A DNA stretch of 64,000 bases from Cryptomeria japonica (GCF_030272615.1 NC_081405.1:26926272-26990271); one strand, 5' to 3'; counted from the first letter of the stretch, positions 22,975-35,250 are shown. Notes: generated from the sequence alone by a model not told the origin. Program-made: numbers and translations.

Positions 22975-23808
22975 CTACGTTACCCCAAGTTTCCGGGACG
23001 GGGGGACGATTTTCTGGGACGGCAAAGGGGACGGCTATATAAAATATAGGGAAAATTTAAAATATATAGGAAAATTCTAAATGTTCATATGAAAACATGG
23101 ATAAAGCATGCATCTATACATTATATTCATATGAAAACATGGATATAGCATGTGTATGATACTATGAAAACATTTTAGAATGCAAACATCAAACATACAA
23201 CATTATCAATAGACTCAATACTCAATATGCACTCATAATTCAGAATTTCAATTCATTCACATTGTCAATATGCATATCATAATAGATATTAGAGAAATAA
23301 CATACATAATGGAGCCTAATCAGACTCGGAGGTTAAATTTTCACTACTTCCATCAGCACAGTTTCCCCCAATATTTTTCGACGGGGGTTTGGGGGCAGCG
23401 CCCCCAAGTTGGGGTCAAGGGGCATTGCCCCTTGCGGGGTCAAGGGGCAGCGCAAAAAACCCTTCATGAGATATTTCACTCCCTCAATTACGCAAAAAAC
23501 ATCATTAAAAAAAAATGAAAATACGACTTTTTTAATTTTAATATTTTTTCCTAGCCCTAGATGTGGGGGACGTCTAGCCGTCCCCGGGACGGTTGGGACG
23601 TCCCCAATCCGTCCCCAGCCGTCCCCGGGACGTACGGACGTCCCCCATAGCTAGGGAAGCCGTCCCCTCGTTTCGGGGATGTCCCCTCAAAATTTTGGCA
23701 ATTTGGGGATTGTGGGGGGACGTCCCCTGGCCGTCCCCAAGTCCCTGAAACGTCCCTGGGACTGGGACGGGGGTTTTCAGGTAGGGGACGCGTCCCCAGG
23801 TTTCGTAG
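22975..23808. mobile_element. hAT-like element c (834 bp)
   Basis: A perfect 8-bp target duplication TTATTTTT (22,967-22,974 and 23,809-23,816) flanks it. The ends read inward CTACGTTACCCC and CTACGAAACCTG. The left end is crowded with GGGACGG words and the right ~250 bp with GTCCCC/CGTCCC, an inverted arrangement typical of hAT subterminal binding repeats. A GC-rich palindromic core (23,337-23,455) is shared with element d. No transposase ORF is present, so it is non-autonomous. Confidence 0.85.
23337..23455 (+). repeat. GC-rich palindromic core module in element c
   Basis: It holds TTGGGGGCAGCGCCCCCAA and CAAGGGGCATTGCCCCTTG, both near-perfect short palindromes, after GGTTAAATTTT. The same module lies in element d (39,590-39,715) in the opposite orientation, and a weaker version lies in element b (15,462-15,500). 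Confidence 0.75.
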
Positions 23809-23816
23809 TTATTTTT

Positions 23817-25734
23817 TCTTGGGCAAGCTTCATGCCCAATCAAACGTTTTGGCACAAATGGGCTTTGACTCAAGTGTATGAGCTTGGATAGTCGACACCA
23901 CAACCATTGCAAATCTAAAGATAACCTCCAACACTTGGAGCTGTTGTACAATATCAACATATTTTCAAAAGGGAGAATTTGGGTTGGTTTTAGAATGGAG
24001 TCAGCCCATGGAGCTAGAAGTGGTTGCCATTATAATCTCTACAGCAAGTTCAATAAACAACACATTTAAAAAATTGAGCATGTGCTATAGATTCATAGAA
24101 GAATGAAAATAAAACAAAAGAGTTCATTTGTAAAAGAAGAAATGTAAAAAGAAGAAAAACAAAAATTGTAAAAAAGCCTACCTCTTTTGCAAAAGTCTTC
24201 TCTTACGATCTCCTTGGCAATAACAAATTTGTAGGAATAACAAACCAACCACTTTGCAAGCAAAAATGAATGTTCAGCAATGATGAATGTTATTTTTATT
24301 TTGCATTCACAATAAGAAATCACTTTGTTCTGGTGTTCAAATTGTCTTGGAATCCACATTTCTGGGTTAGGGGGCTTGCTTTTAGACATGTTGTCAAAGT
24401 CAAATGCCAAATTATATATTTTTTAGAAAAACATCAAAAAAGCGATAGGTTCATTGCTACAGGACCAGCTGGGCATGAAATTAGTCTCAAACAGATCCAT
24501 AGGGTAGTAAATGAATCTTGGATGCCCCTTTGTTGATTGAACTCGGATCCATTATCAACTCAAATTGGACCAGAACCAGTAATATAGGTTCCATTTAGAT
24601 TAATTTTAAAAATATTCTATTAATTAATTCTATCACGTCTTAATGAAAAGTTATAACCACCCAAAATGCCTTTGGATGATTTCATCCGATATTTAAGGAT
24701 TTTAGGGTGTGGGATATAAAATAATGTGGTGAAATATGAAATATATTTTGGCATTATAAATGTTTGCTAGAGGTATTGAGGTTGTGTGTTGAAGAGTGGA
24801 GGAGAGAGTGAAAAAACTAGGTTCCATCATTGTAAGTTCTATTAAATATAAATGATGCTTGTTTGTGGGGTTTTTTACTAGCAATGGTTTTGCCCTTGTA
24901 AATTTGCCCTTGTAAATTTTTGTAATATTTAGGCGTTGCAAAATTAAATCTATTCTACAAGCATATTTTGTGCAATCACATAAAACTTACATTTAAAAAG
25001 TTTTTTTTATCATCCCTTTGTATTGATTGTAGTTTTAAGTACCAAATTGTGGATAGTTATGATTTATAGCTTTGCATTCAATACACATTAATTGTTGATA
25101 TGTCTGATTAGTTATGTCATGTTCTATTTTCAATTAATTTAAGTTAATAGATATTAGGTTTTTTCTTTGTTTCTCGTGCCCCCCCTAGTCTTGTTTTGTT
25201 GTGTGTTCTGTCCCTTCTTTTTTGATTGGTCTTTTTGAGCTCTATTCGTCTAAGTTTGTGTTAGTTGTCAGAGTTACCCTTTTGAGTATGTCTTTCCTTC
25301 CAATTCCATTTTTTTTTTCTTTTTGTCAAAGTATCAGGCTTCTCCATATTTTCATGCCTTCCATCCTTTGCTTGTTCATTCCTTTTTATATGTTAGGCTT
25401 TTGGACCTGAGCTTATGAGCATGCTTGTTGCTCAACCCCCAATGTTTTGACTTGTGATATTCCAGCCTTCAAACTCTGATAGGTTTGCCTTTGGCACCAT
25501 AGCTTTCATAGATAGGATTTTCTTGCCCAAGGTTATTGTTTAAAATTGGAGATGCAAATTACATTGTGGCCAACTCATTATTGTTGTGGTGATATAAAAG
25601 GAGGAATACATTCATTTAGGGACCGTAATCGATTACTGGACACAAGTCCCTATTTGAAAATTGATTGAGCGCTTGTGTTCAAATGTGGAGATTAGAGGAC
25701 AAAATTTGATTTTAAAGAGTTATCTCTATTACAA
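23817..25734. other. Unassigned AT-rich stretch
   Basis: No gene, LTR boundary or clear repeat was recognised. The sequence is AT-rich with no open frame longer than about 105 codons. Confidence 0.4.
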
Positions 25735-25945
25735 AAAGTAATGATTATCAAGATATTTGATATTCTACATTAAAAAAGGAGCGAAAGCCTCCTTAAATAA
25801 GAGTTACAAAAGATCTTTTCGATAAGGATAAGATTGACAACTCAAAAAAGTAGATAACAACTAAAAGAATAAAGAATATTCCTAAAGTCTATCCTTTCAA
25901 CTTAATGTATTTGACCAAGTTTACCACAATAATGACATGTGATAG
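25735..25945 (-). mobile_element. Left (3') LTR of decayed copia-type element Z', truncated
   Basis: It contains GGAGCGAAAGCCTCCTTAAATAAGAG and GACAAC...AAAGAATA blocks that match 33,690-33,830. It also matches the reverse complement of the Z LTRs (43,483-43,730 and 55,028-55,241), which carry CTTTCGTCTCC and TTAAGTTCTG blocks. It stops just before the truncated LTR of the inner copia element, which suggests a deletion joined the two. Confidence 0.55.
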
Positions 25946-25952
25946 ACTTTAG

Positions 25953-26326
25953 ATTCTCATCAATATGCAAATGATCAACTGGATTCCCAATACAATGAAT
26001 ATAGGCCTGCTTATGTAGGCAAGGCCATATGGATGTACGAGCACACAATCATGACATGTGTCTCAATGAGAAACAAGGGTAGGTAAGAAATACTAGGGGT
26101 AGGTAGGAGAAATAATATAATATTCCACAAGAGGTGGATGACCCACCGAATGTGGAGTGTAATAGCAAAATAAGACCACAGAAGGTGGAATTTCTCCTAC
26201 AAGCTATATCCCTATGTGCACACTTCCCTAAGTGTCTCAAATCCAAACTATGAAGAGATGCATTATCCTAAGTTAACTTAAGTAAAGTGTAATCATATCT
26301 ATAATGAATATATATTTACACCAACA
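25953..26326 (-). mobile_element. 3' LTR of the inner Ty1-copia element, truncated
   Basis: It matches 31,827-32,203 closely (for example AATGAATATATATTTA and the GTGGATGACCCACCGAATGTGG block). Read on the minus strand it starts TGTTGGTGTAAATATA. The last 76 bp of the LTR, present in the other copy, are missing. Confidence 0.9.
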
Positions 26327-26338
26327 CCCCCCCTTAAG
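26327..26338 (-). other. Polypurine tract of the copia element
   Basis: Minus strand CTTAAGGGGGGG lies directly before the LTR start, the usual place for plus-strand priming. Confidence 0.85.
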
Positions 26339-26594
26339 TGCAACTTAGGGGAATGAAGACTCAAGTCAACAATGCAAGATGGGTCCCGGCTACTAGGCCT
26401 TGATAGGTACCTATGCCAATATGCAAATGCAAGCAAAACTATGCAATGCAATCTCTCACAAATGGAGAAAGGGAGAAAACCCAGTGGGAAAAAACTCCCC
26501 CCCAAAAGAGAGATGAATGTACAAAAGACTCTCAAAGAAGAAGGACAAAACCTCAAGGAGGAAAAAGTCCCCCCCATAAGACAGGAAGGAGAAG

Positions 26595-27587
26595 TCAGAT
26601 GACCCCCCCTAACGAGACATCCCGCACCCCCAAGAGAGCTTGCAACTGTTGGAACTTACTCTCGGTGAAAGTTTTGGTGAAAATATCTGCAACCTGCTCC
26701 ACTGTAGGACAATATTGCAAATCAATGACTTGCTCCCGAATCGGCTCTCGAATGTAGTGCATGTGGATCTCGATGTGTTTGGTCCGCTGGTGCTGGACCA
26801 GGTTCTTCGAGATTGCAATAGCACTCTGATTGTCACAATGTAGAACTGTCGGTTGTGGATTGGTGAACCTAAACACTGTGAGAATCTGCTGAAGCCTAAT
26901 GGTCTCAGTCGTTGCGTTAACAGCTCCTCGATACTCAGCCTTAGTTGAAATAAGAGCAATAGCATGTTGCTTCTTGCTCTGCCAACAAATGGGCCCTGAA
27001 CCAAGGTGAAAATTGTAACCTAAAGTAGACTTACGATCATCAAGATCGCCAACCCAATCGGAGTCTGTGTAACCAACCAAGCGAAGTCCTGTGCCTGCTG
27101 CATAGTGAATCCCATAGTGATGTATACCCTGGATGTAATGAAGGGTGCGTTTGGTGGCTTTCCAATGAAGCTCATGTGGTTCCCACATGAAGCAGGAAAC
27201 CATGCCAATTGCAAATGAAATATCAGGGCGTCTGTGAGTCAAGTAGATGAGACTACTCACAAGCTGATGATACAATGTGGCATCAAATGGTGGAGAAGAA
27301 CACTGAGTCTCAAGCTTGAACCCTGAAAGAAAGGGAGTCGGTGCAGGCTTACAATCAGCCATATGAAAGTGTGCAAGAAGATCGAGAGCATACTTGGGCT
27401 GCGATAGTGTAATCCCGGAAGGTGACTGTGAAATCTCTATCCCGAGAAAGTAGTGCAAAAGACCCAAGTTAGTCATAGAAAATCTGTCATGCAAAGCAGA
27501 TTTGACACTGCCAATGATGGATGCGGTGCTCCTTGTAATGATCAAATCATCAACATAGAGCACAAGTATCAAGTGTGAGTCATCCTG
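26595..27587 (-). pseudogene. pol: Copia reverse transcriptase (palm) and RNase H region
   Basis: It contains the catalytic LYVDDLI motif near the start, then FSMTNLGLLHYFLGIEI, the GYTDSDWVGDLDDRKST start of RNase H, STKAEYR, the DNQSAI block and an RTKHIE(I)..HYIRE-like block, ending VADIFTK. All are normal for plant Ty1-copia pol. Frame is open for ~325 codons, up to a TGA at 27,588 that separates it from the rest of the RT. Some conserved residues differ from the usual (STKAEYR for STAEAEY), consistent with mild decay. Confidence 0.9.
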
Positions 27588-27971
27588 TCACAAAATGTAG
27601 ACATACGGATCAGAATGACACCTGGTGAACCCTGTTGAGAGAAGAAAGGAATCCATCTTGGCGTACCAAACCCTGGGGGCCTGCTTAAGGCCATAGAGAG
27701 ATTTCCTTAGTCTGCAAACCAAGGAAGTATCCTGGATGAAACCCTGTGGTTGCTCCATATAAATCTCTTCATCAAGGTCACCATGAAGAAAAGCACTCTT
27801 CACATCCATCTGATGTACAACCCAACCATGAGTTGCAGCAATAGCAAGTGTCAAGTGAATGGAGTTCATCTTGGTGACGGGCGCAAAGGTCTCAGTATAG
27901 TAAACACCTGGAACCTGAGAGAAACCTTTCGCAACAAGCTGAGCCTTATACTTATCCACACTACCATCCGC
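27588..27971 (-). pseudogene. pol: Copia reverse transcriptase, N-terminal part
   Basis: It shows KARLVAKGF-like YKAQLVAKGFSQ, TFAPVTKMNSI, HQMDVKSAFLHGDLDEEIYM with the first catalytic Asp, and SLYGLKQAPRVWY. It is in frame with the integrase segment upstream (TAA at 27,972) and the palm segment downstream (TGA at 27,588), so only two nonsense changes break the frame here. Confidence 0.9.
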
Positions 27972-29315
27972 TTAAAACTTGGTTCGATAGATCCACTTAC
28001 ATCGAACCATCTTTCTCCCCTTAGGGAGATGGACTAAATCCCATGTGTTGTTCCTCAACAAGGAACTATACTCTTCCTCTATAGCTTGGTCCCACTCAGG
28101 AACCCCTGATGCTTCCCAAAATGTCTGTGGATCGGAAGTGGTAGCAATGAATGCATGTGGAAGGGCCTGGTGCTGTGATCGAGTCCTCCGTGTATCTGAA
28201 GGATCCCCAACAAGAGAACCTGCGAACTCAAGTATCTGTCGAGCCCAACGAGGTCTAGGTGGAGGTGGAGAATAAGGCTCCTCAACTGCATGTGGACCAT
28301 GTAGAGGTGTAACCTTGCGAGTCGGAGTTGAAGGAGTCTCATCATCTGAATCAGTGGCATCACTATCCACAATGGAGGAAGGTGGAGGAGGTAGAGAGGC
28401 TAAGCTAGGAGAGCTTTCCTCAAACTGAACACTCCTCTCAATAAACACCTCATGTGTCTCAGGATCCATCAATCTATATGCCTTAACACCCTCAGGATAT
28501 CCAACAAATATGCAAGGCCGACTCTGAGGTTCCAATGCCTTGCGTTTCTGCGGATGTATGCGAGCAAATGCTGGACACCCAAAGACTCTGAAATGTCTCA
28601 CAATCGGTTTCCTACCAGCCCAAGGCTCAAAAGGAGTAATACCTTGCAAAGCTTTGTGAGGAACCCGATTCTGGATGTGTGTGGCACAACTGATAGCCTT
28701 TGCCCAAAAGGCGGGATCAAGAGAATGTGCATGTATCATATAGCTAGCCATTTCTTTGAGAGTTCTATTCGTGCGCTCTGCAACTCCGTTCTGCTGTGGA
28801 GCGTATGCAACGGAATGCTGAAGATCAATCCCCTCAATTGTACAAAAATCCTCAAGTCTCTTGTTCACATATTCCCTTACATTATCTGTACGAAGAATCT
28901 TGACCACTTTCTCGGATTGCTTCTCCACACGAGTCTTGAAGTCTCTTGTTCACATATTCCCTTACATTATCTGTACGAAGAATCTTGACCACTTTCTCGG
29001 ATTGCTTCTCCACACGAGTCTTGAAGTCCTGTTCAAATCTGTCAAATACTTCACTCTTATGAATGAGAAAGTAGACCCAAGTGAGGCGGGAGTAGTCATC
29101 AATGAAGGTGAGGACATAGCGGGCCTTGCTAAATGAAGGTGTTGGAAATGAACTTGCTACATCGCTGTGAACAAGTTGAAGAACTTCCAAAGCTCTCCAA
29201 GCTTTCCCCTATCAAACTTCTCCTCGAGATGCTTGCCCATGGAACAACCTGAACATACACCCTCTGAAAAACTGATTCAAGGTAGACTTGTGACCATGTC
29301 TTTAGTGCTGAGCTG
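27972..29315 (-). pseudogene. pol: Copia integrase
   Basis: It shows the HSD first catalytic Asp, a FIDDYSR block, ILRTDN with the second Asp, and PQQNGVAERTNRT with the catalytic Glu, followed by the C-terminal FGCPAF...RKALEPQS region. An 85-bp tandem duplication (28,854-29,023) breaks the reading frame inside the catalytic core. A further frame change lies near 29,200-29,316, between the GAG-pre-integrase block and the core. Confidence 0.9.
28854..29023. repeat. 85-bp perfect tandem duplication in integrase
   Basis: Units 28,854-28,938 and 28,939-29,023 are identical. Because 85 is not a multiple of three, the second copy shifts the integrase frame. Confidence 0.95.
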
Positions 29316-30047
29316 CTAAAGATAGCGGTAGTTGAGGTGACCAAATCGCTCATCCCATAGATTACTTTCTGAATTTGAATGAGCAAGCAAGGCCCTAGAA
29401 TGAGAACTTGGCACAAAGTGGGAGAATGAATAAAGCCTTGAGTTGTCATTGACTTGTCCCACTGCTACCAAGGCATCATTATCAAGTTCCTTTACCACAA
29501 CTGAATCTGGTGTAAACTCAACTTTTTTCCCATTCCCATAGTGAGTGATTTGGTAGATAGAGAGAAGGTTGGAAGACAAGTTAGGAACATAAAGAACATT
29601 CTCAAATGTTCCATCATCCATGTCAACGGAACCTTTCCCTTCAACCTCTACTTGTGTATCATCACCTATGTAAATGTGAGGTACCTTAGATGGTTCCAAT
29701 GAAGAAAACTGCTCCTTTGTAGAACCCATGTGATATGAGGCACCCGAGTCAAGTATCCACTGCTGTGAAGAACTTGTTGTAGCCACAAATGCTTGCCCTT
29801 TTCTCTTAGACTGTGAGGAAGAGGAAGGAGATGAATCCTTCTTTGTGTAGGCGGATGGCAAGTTGATATTGTTTTTCTTAAGAAGATTTGTCAACTCATC
29901 AACTTGCTTGGTGTGGCAGCGATGCTCATCATGACCATACTTCTTGCAATATGCACAGGTTGGTTTATCCTTCTTAGGTTGAGTCCCCTTCTTGGAAGAG
30001 GATGAAAAATCGCCTTGTGATGGAGAGGATGATTGTCCTTTTTCCTG
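29316..30047 (-). pseudogene. gag-pol: Copia nucleocapsid zinc knuckle, protease and pre-integrase domain
   Basis: In frame after the gag stop, it encodes a CAYCKKYGHDEHRC zinc knuckle (C-x2-C-x4-H-x4-C), then WILDSGASYHM with the aspartic protease DSGA motif, and ends near LWDERFGHLNYRYL, the start of the GAG-pre-integrase domain. Apart from the single amber codon at 30,048 it is continuous with gag. Confidence 0.9.
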
Positions 30048-30752
30048 CTATGGCTTTGACTTAGATTGCTTCTTCTTCTTGTTGGAATTTTTGCCTTGAC
30101 TCCCTTGACTCCCTTGATTAGCCACCAAAGCCTTGGACTTTGAAGACTTGAGGAGCCCTATGTTCAACAACTTAGATTGTTTCAATATCAACATTTCTGT
30201 GAAAGCATCAAATGAAGGCATAATGTAGGAACTCCCCACTGTCAAATGATGAGTTTGGAAGCTAGACACAAATGCTACATATTCTGGTGCAAGCTTGTCC
30301 AACAAGTTGAATATCAACTGAGCATCCTTTTTGTCAATTCCACAATCCTTAAGCTTTGCTCTTAGCTCATTTGCTTTGGTGATATAATCTTGGATTGTAT
30401 CAAAACTCCTGGGATCCAAGTTGGTGAGCTTATTGTCAATCTTGTAACCTCTAATTTCATCAACTTGACCATACAATTTCTGAAACATATCCCAAGCCTC
30501 TTTGATTATAGTACACTTCTCAATGTGAAAAATGAGGTCATCTGATACATACTTACGCAAAGTTCCAAGAGCCATGCAATTCTTAGTGAGCCATTCTAAC
30601 TGAGCATTAGGATCAACCTTAGGATCAGGTGATGCTGCTATTGTTCCATCTATGTAATGTGTGAGACCTTTTTCCATTAATTTGCTCCATACTTTAATTT
30701 TCCATGATGCATAATTATGTGGAGTTAAAGGTGGAAATTTATGAGGGCTCAT
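30048..30752 (-). pseudogene. gag: Copia gag
   Basis: The likely start is the ATG at 30,752, giving MSPHKFPPLTPHNYASWK, the usual beginning of plant copia gag (UBN2-type). An in-frame ATG 16 codons upstream also exists. Gag runs about 234 codons to a TAG at 30,048; the frame continues beyond it, so the stop is either a point mutation or, less likely, a programmed readthrough site. Confidence 0.85.
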
Positions 30753-31737
30753 TGCAACAAAAATGAAAGAGCACAAGGAAAGAGAGGCACAATCACACAA
30801 GACACCCCCCCAAATTCACTCAAAGCAAAAAACCCCCCCAAAATGATGATTTGACACTTTATACGTAGTGCGTGTACAATGGGCCACTTGCAAAAAATGG
30901 CAAAGTGGACTTCTGATTTCAACTTTACAACTGCCTTAATAAGGCCAAAGAAGACTCAAACTAATAATGCAAGAGATCTAAACTAAGATCCAAGCAAATT
31001 ACAAGTACCAAGTAGGCCAAATAAGACCAATATTTGAAAGTACAATTTCCACTCAAAATATCTGAAATCTGATCATAGATTATGAAAGTAGACGAAAAAA
31101 TATGCACTTTAAAAAGAAATCTGATCATAGATCATGAAAGTAGACAAAAAAAAGTGCACTTTAAACCTGAAAAGGAGGTCGTATGAGCTCAAACGAAGCC
31201 TTTGAAGTTGCAAAATTGAGATTTGGACAGGTATAGTTGAGACAATCCGAAAATTCCAAAAAACCTGTGCACCAAAATCAAAAAATAACCACACCACTGC
31301 GAAGAGCACGAAAAATTAGCCCAAATAAAAAAAAATTGCACCGAAAAAGGAGCAAAATTGAGTAAGTTATGAGCCTCCAAAGTTGACTCAAAAATCCAAA
31401 ACTGCTCAACGGAGAGGGGTCTAAAAATTTTCAAAAAATGCTGATTGGGCGTTGACTGTGCGTTGCTGATTGGGCAGAAATTTCAGACTTTTTTTTTTGG
31501 AGATCCGAAAATTCTATACCGTACCGCCTGAATTGGGCAAAAAATTAGTCCAACACCCAAAATTCGATTTTCGCCAAAATAGATCGAGTTTATACTAGAT
31601 TTTTATGGAAATGGCCTCCCAGACGCAATGGTGAGGTTGAAAACGCTCTTAAGATGCCTCCAAAAAACGCTATCCTCAGATCCGAAAATAGAAGCCTTCC
31701 AAGATGTCTCCAAAAACCAATCAATTGAAGCCCCAAT

Positions 31738-31750
31738 GGCTCTGATACCA
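31738..31750 (-). promoter_or_regulatory. Primer-binding site of the copia element
   Basis: Minus strand TGGTATCAGAGCC directly follows the LTR end (ATCTCACA). It complements initiator methionine tRNA. The leader from here to gag (30,800-31,737) is non-coding. Confidence 0.95.
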
Positions 31751-32203
31751 TGTGAGATTTTGCCAAAGATCAAGGGCACAATGAAAAGTATAAAAGAGAG
31801 ACAAAGGAATGACAAGAACAAACTGTATTCTCATCAATATGCAAATGATCAAATGGATTCAATACAATGAATATGGGCCTGCTTGTATAGGCAAGGCAGG
31901 CCATATGGATGTATGAGCACACAATCATGACATGTGGCTCAATGAGAAACAAGGGTAGGTAAGAAATACTAGGGGTAGGTAGGAGAAATAATATAATATT
32001 TCACAAAAGGTGGATGACCCACCGAATGTGGAGTGTAATAGCAAAATAAGACCACAAAATGTGGAATTTCTCCTACAAGCTATATCCCTATGTGCACACT
32101 TCCCTAAGTGTCTAAAATTCAAACTACGAAAAGATGCATTATCCTAAGTTAACTTAAGTAAAGTGTAATAATATCCATAATGAATATATATTTATACCAA
32201 CAA
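31751..32203 (-). mobile_element. 5' LTR of the inner Ty1-copia element, 453 bp
   Basis: On the minus strand it starts TGTTGGTATAAATATA and ends AATCTCACA, with TG...CA ends. It is full length and defines the 76 bp missing from the other LTR. Several percent of positions, plus small indels, differ between the two LTRs, so the insertion is not recent. The right flank ATTAT may be the target duplication; the left partner is lost. Confidence 0.9.
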
Positions 32204-32340
32204 TTATGACCACTATGTCTTCTTCCATCATGCAACCAATAGCGCCTAACTAATTGTGAATTTCTTTGATCTTCATCAAATAATGCTGCAAAGACACCTC
32301 CTCGTCCATCATGATCGGGAACTTGTTTTAAGGAAGAAGG
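32204..32340 (-). pseudogene. Fragment of a copia-type gag in Z'
   Basis: The minus strand encodes MMDEEVSLQHYLMKIKEIHN, a stop, then LGAIGCMMEEDIVVI, which resembles the helical gag core of copia elements. The inner copia element begins directly after it and so interrupts this gag. Confidence 0.5.
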
Positions 32341-33649
32341 CCTTGCCTTACTTTGATGACTTGTGTAGATCTCGCAGGTGTGTCCAAATCTTCTGTAGAT
32401 TTCGCAAGTGTGTCCAAATCTTCGTAGAAGATTTCCTTGAAGGAATCTCCAAAAGCATTTGATCTATGACACAACTTAATGAGTATAATTGTTTCATGAT
32501 TAGGCTCATTGTACTTGTCTTGGTCTTTACCTACAACTATTGGCATCTTTTATTTCAAGTTATTGTAATTTTTGTTGGTGAAGTTTTGATTGCTTTCCAA
32601 CGTAATGTTGATCAATGAAGGCATCCCTCCCATACTCCAAGAACACGGAAAATGGGAAACCCATTGATTTGAGAAGAGATGGATTTTTTTAGGAAAAAAT
32701 TGCAATACCTTAGTAGTAAGGTAAATTGGAAAAATCTTGAAATAAAAATTATTGAAAAAAATGTTGTAAATTTTGAACGCCCACACTTTTTTTAAAAAAA
32801 ACATGTCAAAATATAATTGAAAAGCGCACCAATTTTTGGATAAATAAGATCAAAATGCTAGCCATCCAACAATAAACCATTAATTTATCCAAAAATCATT
32901 CAAAAAGCGTATTGGAAAATTCGGCTAAACCCTAGCTATTTGAAGAACACAATTTTTTTTGACAAAAATATCTGGAAAACATTCCTATAATACACAATTT
33001 TTTCAGAGAACATCTAAAAAGACCCTTGGATTTTTTTAATAAAATTTGCCAAAAATGACCTGAAAAATTTGTTGTGGGAGAACTACCTATTGCCACAAAA
33101 GAAAAACATAAAAGACATGATTTTTATTAACGAAAAATTACCAAAAAGATTGTAAAATCCAACGTGCAACTCGTGAAGGCAGTACAACAACTTGATTTTC
33201 ACCAAAAACATTGCATGATTAGCCTTAGAAAACCGTCGATTCCTTCCAAAATGAACAATGAAATTTCAGGCAAAAAAACTACATGATGTCAATTGAAAAA
33301 GGTGCTACAAATTCACATAACAAAAATCCCATGATTTTATAAATAAATTGTCCAAAAACTTTCAAAAAACCCTAGTGAAATTTCAAGTAAAAAATACCCA
33401 TAAATTTTGTTGAAAAGTTCACCAAAAATTTAGTCACAAATTTATAAAAAATTCGCCAAAACTTCAGAACGAATACCCTTGAATTTATGGAAAAATCTGC
33501 CAAAACTTCAAGAAAGAAATGTGTTATTTTTCCTTCTCTGGTAGGTCCGTCTGGCACCATACAAATCTGTACGAGCCTTTTTGATGAATTCTTTGTTATT
33601 GATCCTAAGGTTCCTTCAAACTCGAGCTTTGATAATATATTACGAAAAC
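32341..33649 (-). mobile_element. 5' internal region of Z', A-rich and non-coding
   Basis: A-rich sequence with recurring GCCAAAAA and AAAATT words, and a 30-bp tandem duplication (GTAGAT(C/T)TCGCA(G/A)GTGTGTCC) near 32,365-32,424. It corresponds in character to the T-rich stretch in Z (54,190-54,600) read on the other strand. No gene is seen. Confidence 0.4.
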
Positions 33650-33868
33650 TAATGATATGTAGAATGATTATAAAGATATTCAATATTCGATAGTAACAAA
33701 GGAGCGAAAGTCTCCTTAAATAAGAGACGCAGAAGATCTATCTAAAAAGGATAAGATCAACAACTAAGAATATTAGATGACAACTCAAAGAATATTCTTA
33801 AGTCTATCATAACAACTTAATTGACCTTTATAACTAAATATTACAATATTATAATTATATTAATAATC
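33650..33868 (-). mobile_element. Right (5') LTR of Z'
   Basis: It matches the left copy at 25,735 and the reverse complement of the Z LTRs, ending in AT-rich AATATTATAATTATATTAA, the complement of the Z LTR start. On its left the minus strand reads ACATATCATTAG, a decayed form of the ACA-TGGTATTAG primer-site junction seen in Z. Confidence 0.55.
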
Positions 33869-35250
33869 TCACTTAGAGGTCACATTGGGGCTTCATTGAT
33901 TGCAGATTTCAGCGATGTTGTATTGGTTCAATCTGTTAAAGTTGGATCAGATTTATATATATGATACTTTTGAAATTTATAGTCACTTAGGTTTAATCTA
34001 ATACTATATTACAGAATATAATATAGATTACAAAAGTCTTGATAAATTTTCAGAATGCAATGTAATATTGAATTATGCACAGTAGTATATATGAATCGGG
34101 ATTTCCTTTAAACCTGATTACACTATATATAATGAGCTATTCACAGTTTGAATTATATTATTTATGTAACTGTAGATCACACAATATTCTGCACAATATC
34201 ACAAACTTAGTTTATTGCAGATCACTCACTTATGCCACAATGATGTCGATTGTACTCTTAATAATAACGAACGCATACTTTATAATATCAACCTCATATA
34301 TATCTACGGACTTCCTTAAGGGCCGTGTCTCTACACCACGAGACGTGAAGGCAAAAGGACACAAGCCGATAATTGTAATCAGGTTTACTTCCAAACTGAT
34401 TCAATTATAATATAATCGATTTAGTTAATATGATAACTAATCAATTAATAACAGATCGATAATCATTGTAATAACAGATGTGACATTAACCGATCATCGA
34501 TGTGTAATGCAAACAGATAATCGGATACACGCGTCAATGGTATAGCATGGTAAATGGTAACCACAGCTAATCTCCGATAGTAAGTTAAAATACAAATCAT
34601 GGTTAACTGAAGCAAGTAAGTCGAATCACCAAATGTCTAAGGCCAATAGGCCAATTAGACATTTGGATTAGCTAGGTTTGTCAGATGATTCCGACCGTAG
34701 CTATAAATCATCAACAAAATCTGCTATTGTTGTGGGTATGAACTTGGAAATTTATTGCTGTTATAATTATCGATGTTGCAAACTATTTGAATGCAATTCA
34801 GTCATTATTTGTAATAAGAGAGAGAACAGGAATTATATCTATCATTTGTAGATTGCTGATTAGAATGTGATGATAATGATAATGTGTTATCAATAAATTA
34901 AACCTGAGTTATATAAGATCTGATTTAAATATTATAATTTGGTACCATTTTCCCAAATAATAAGTATATGTAGGTGGTTATATGCAATATTTGCATTAGT
35001 ATCTGGGATTAATCTAGGATGCGTACTGAAACCAAGAACAGTGTATAAAAATGTTAATAACTATAATTCATAGCTTTGCTTTCAATGAGGTTTTTGTTTG
35101 GTTGATACTTTCAGTGTTGATATACCCGATTCGAAGGGCTATATGAGAATATTTGCTTCTTGTGTATTTCTGAATAATTTAGTTTGCATCCCAAAATTTG
35201 AACAAAGTGAACTTCTTTTGATTACAAATAATGTTCTTTTCTTTTGGCAG
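33869..35250 (+). other. Presumed intron upstream of the translin exon
   Basis: No TE similarity was recognised. AT-rich sequence ends in a pyrimidine-rich tract and TTTTGGCAG, a good 3' splice site. No second translin exon was seen here. Confidence 0.5.

Noticed and set aside
28452-28988. Plus-strand open frame of 178 codons
   Set aside because: Antisense of copia integrase, lengthened by the 85-bp duplication.
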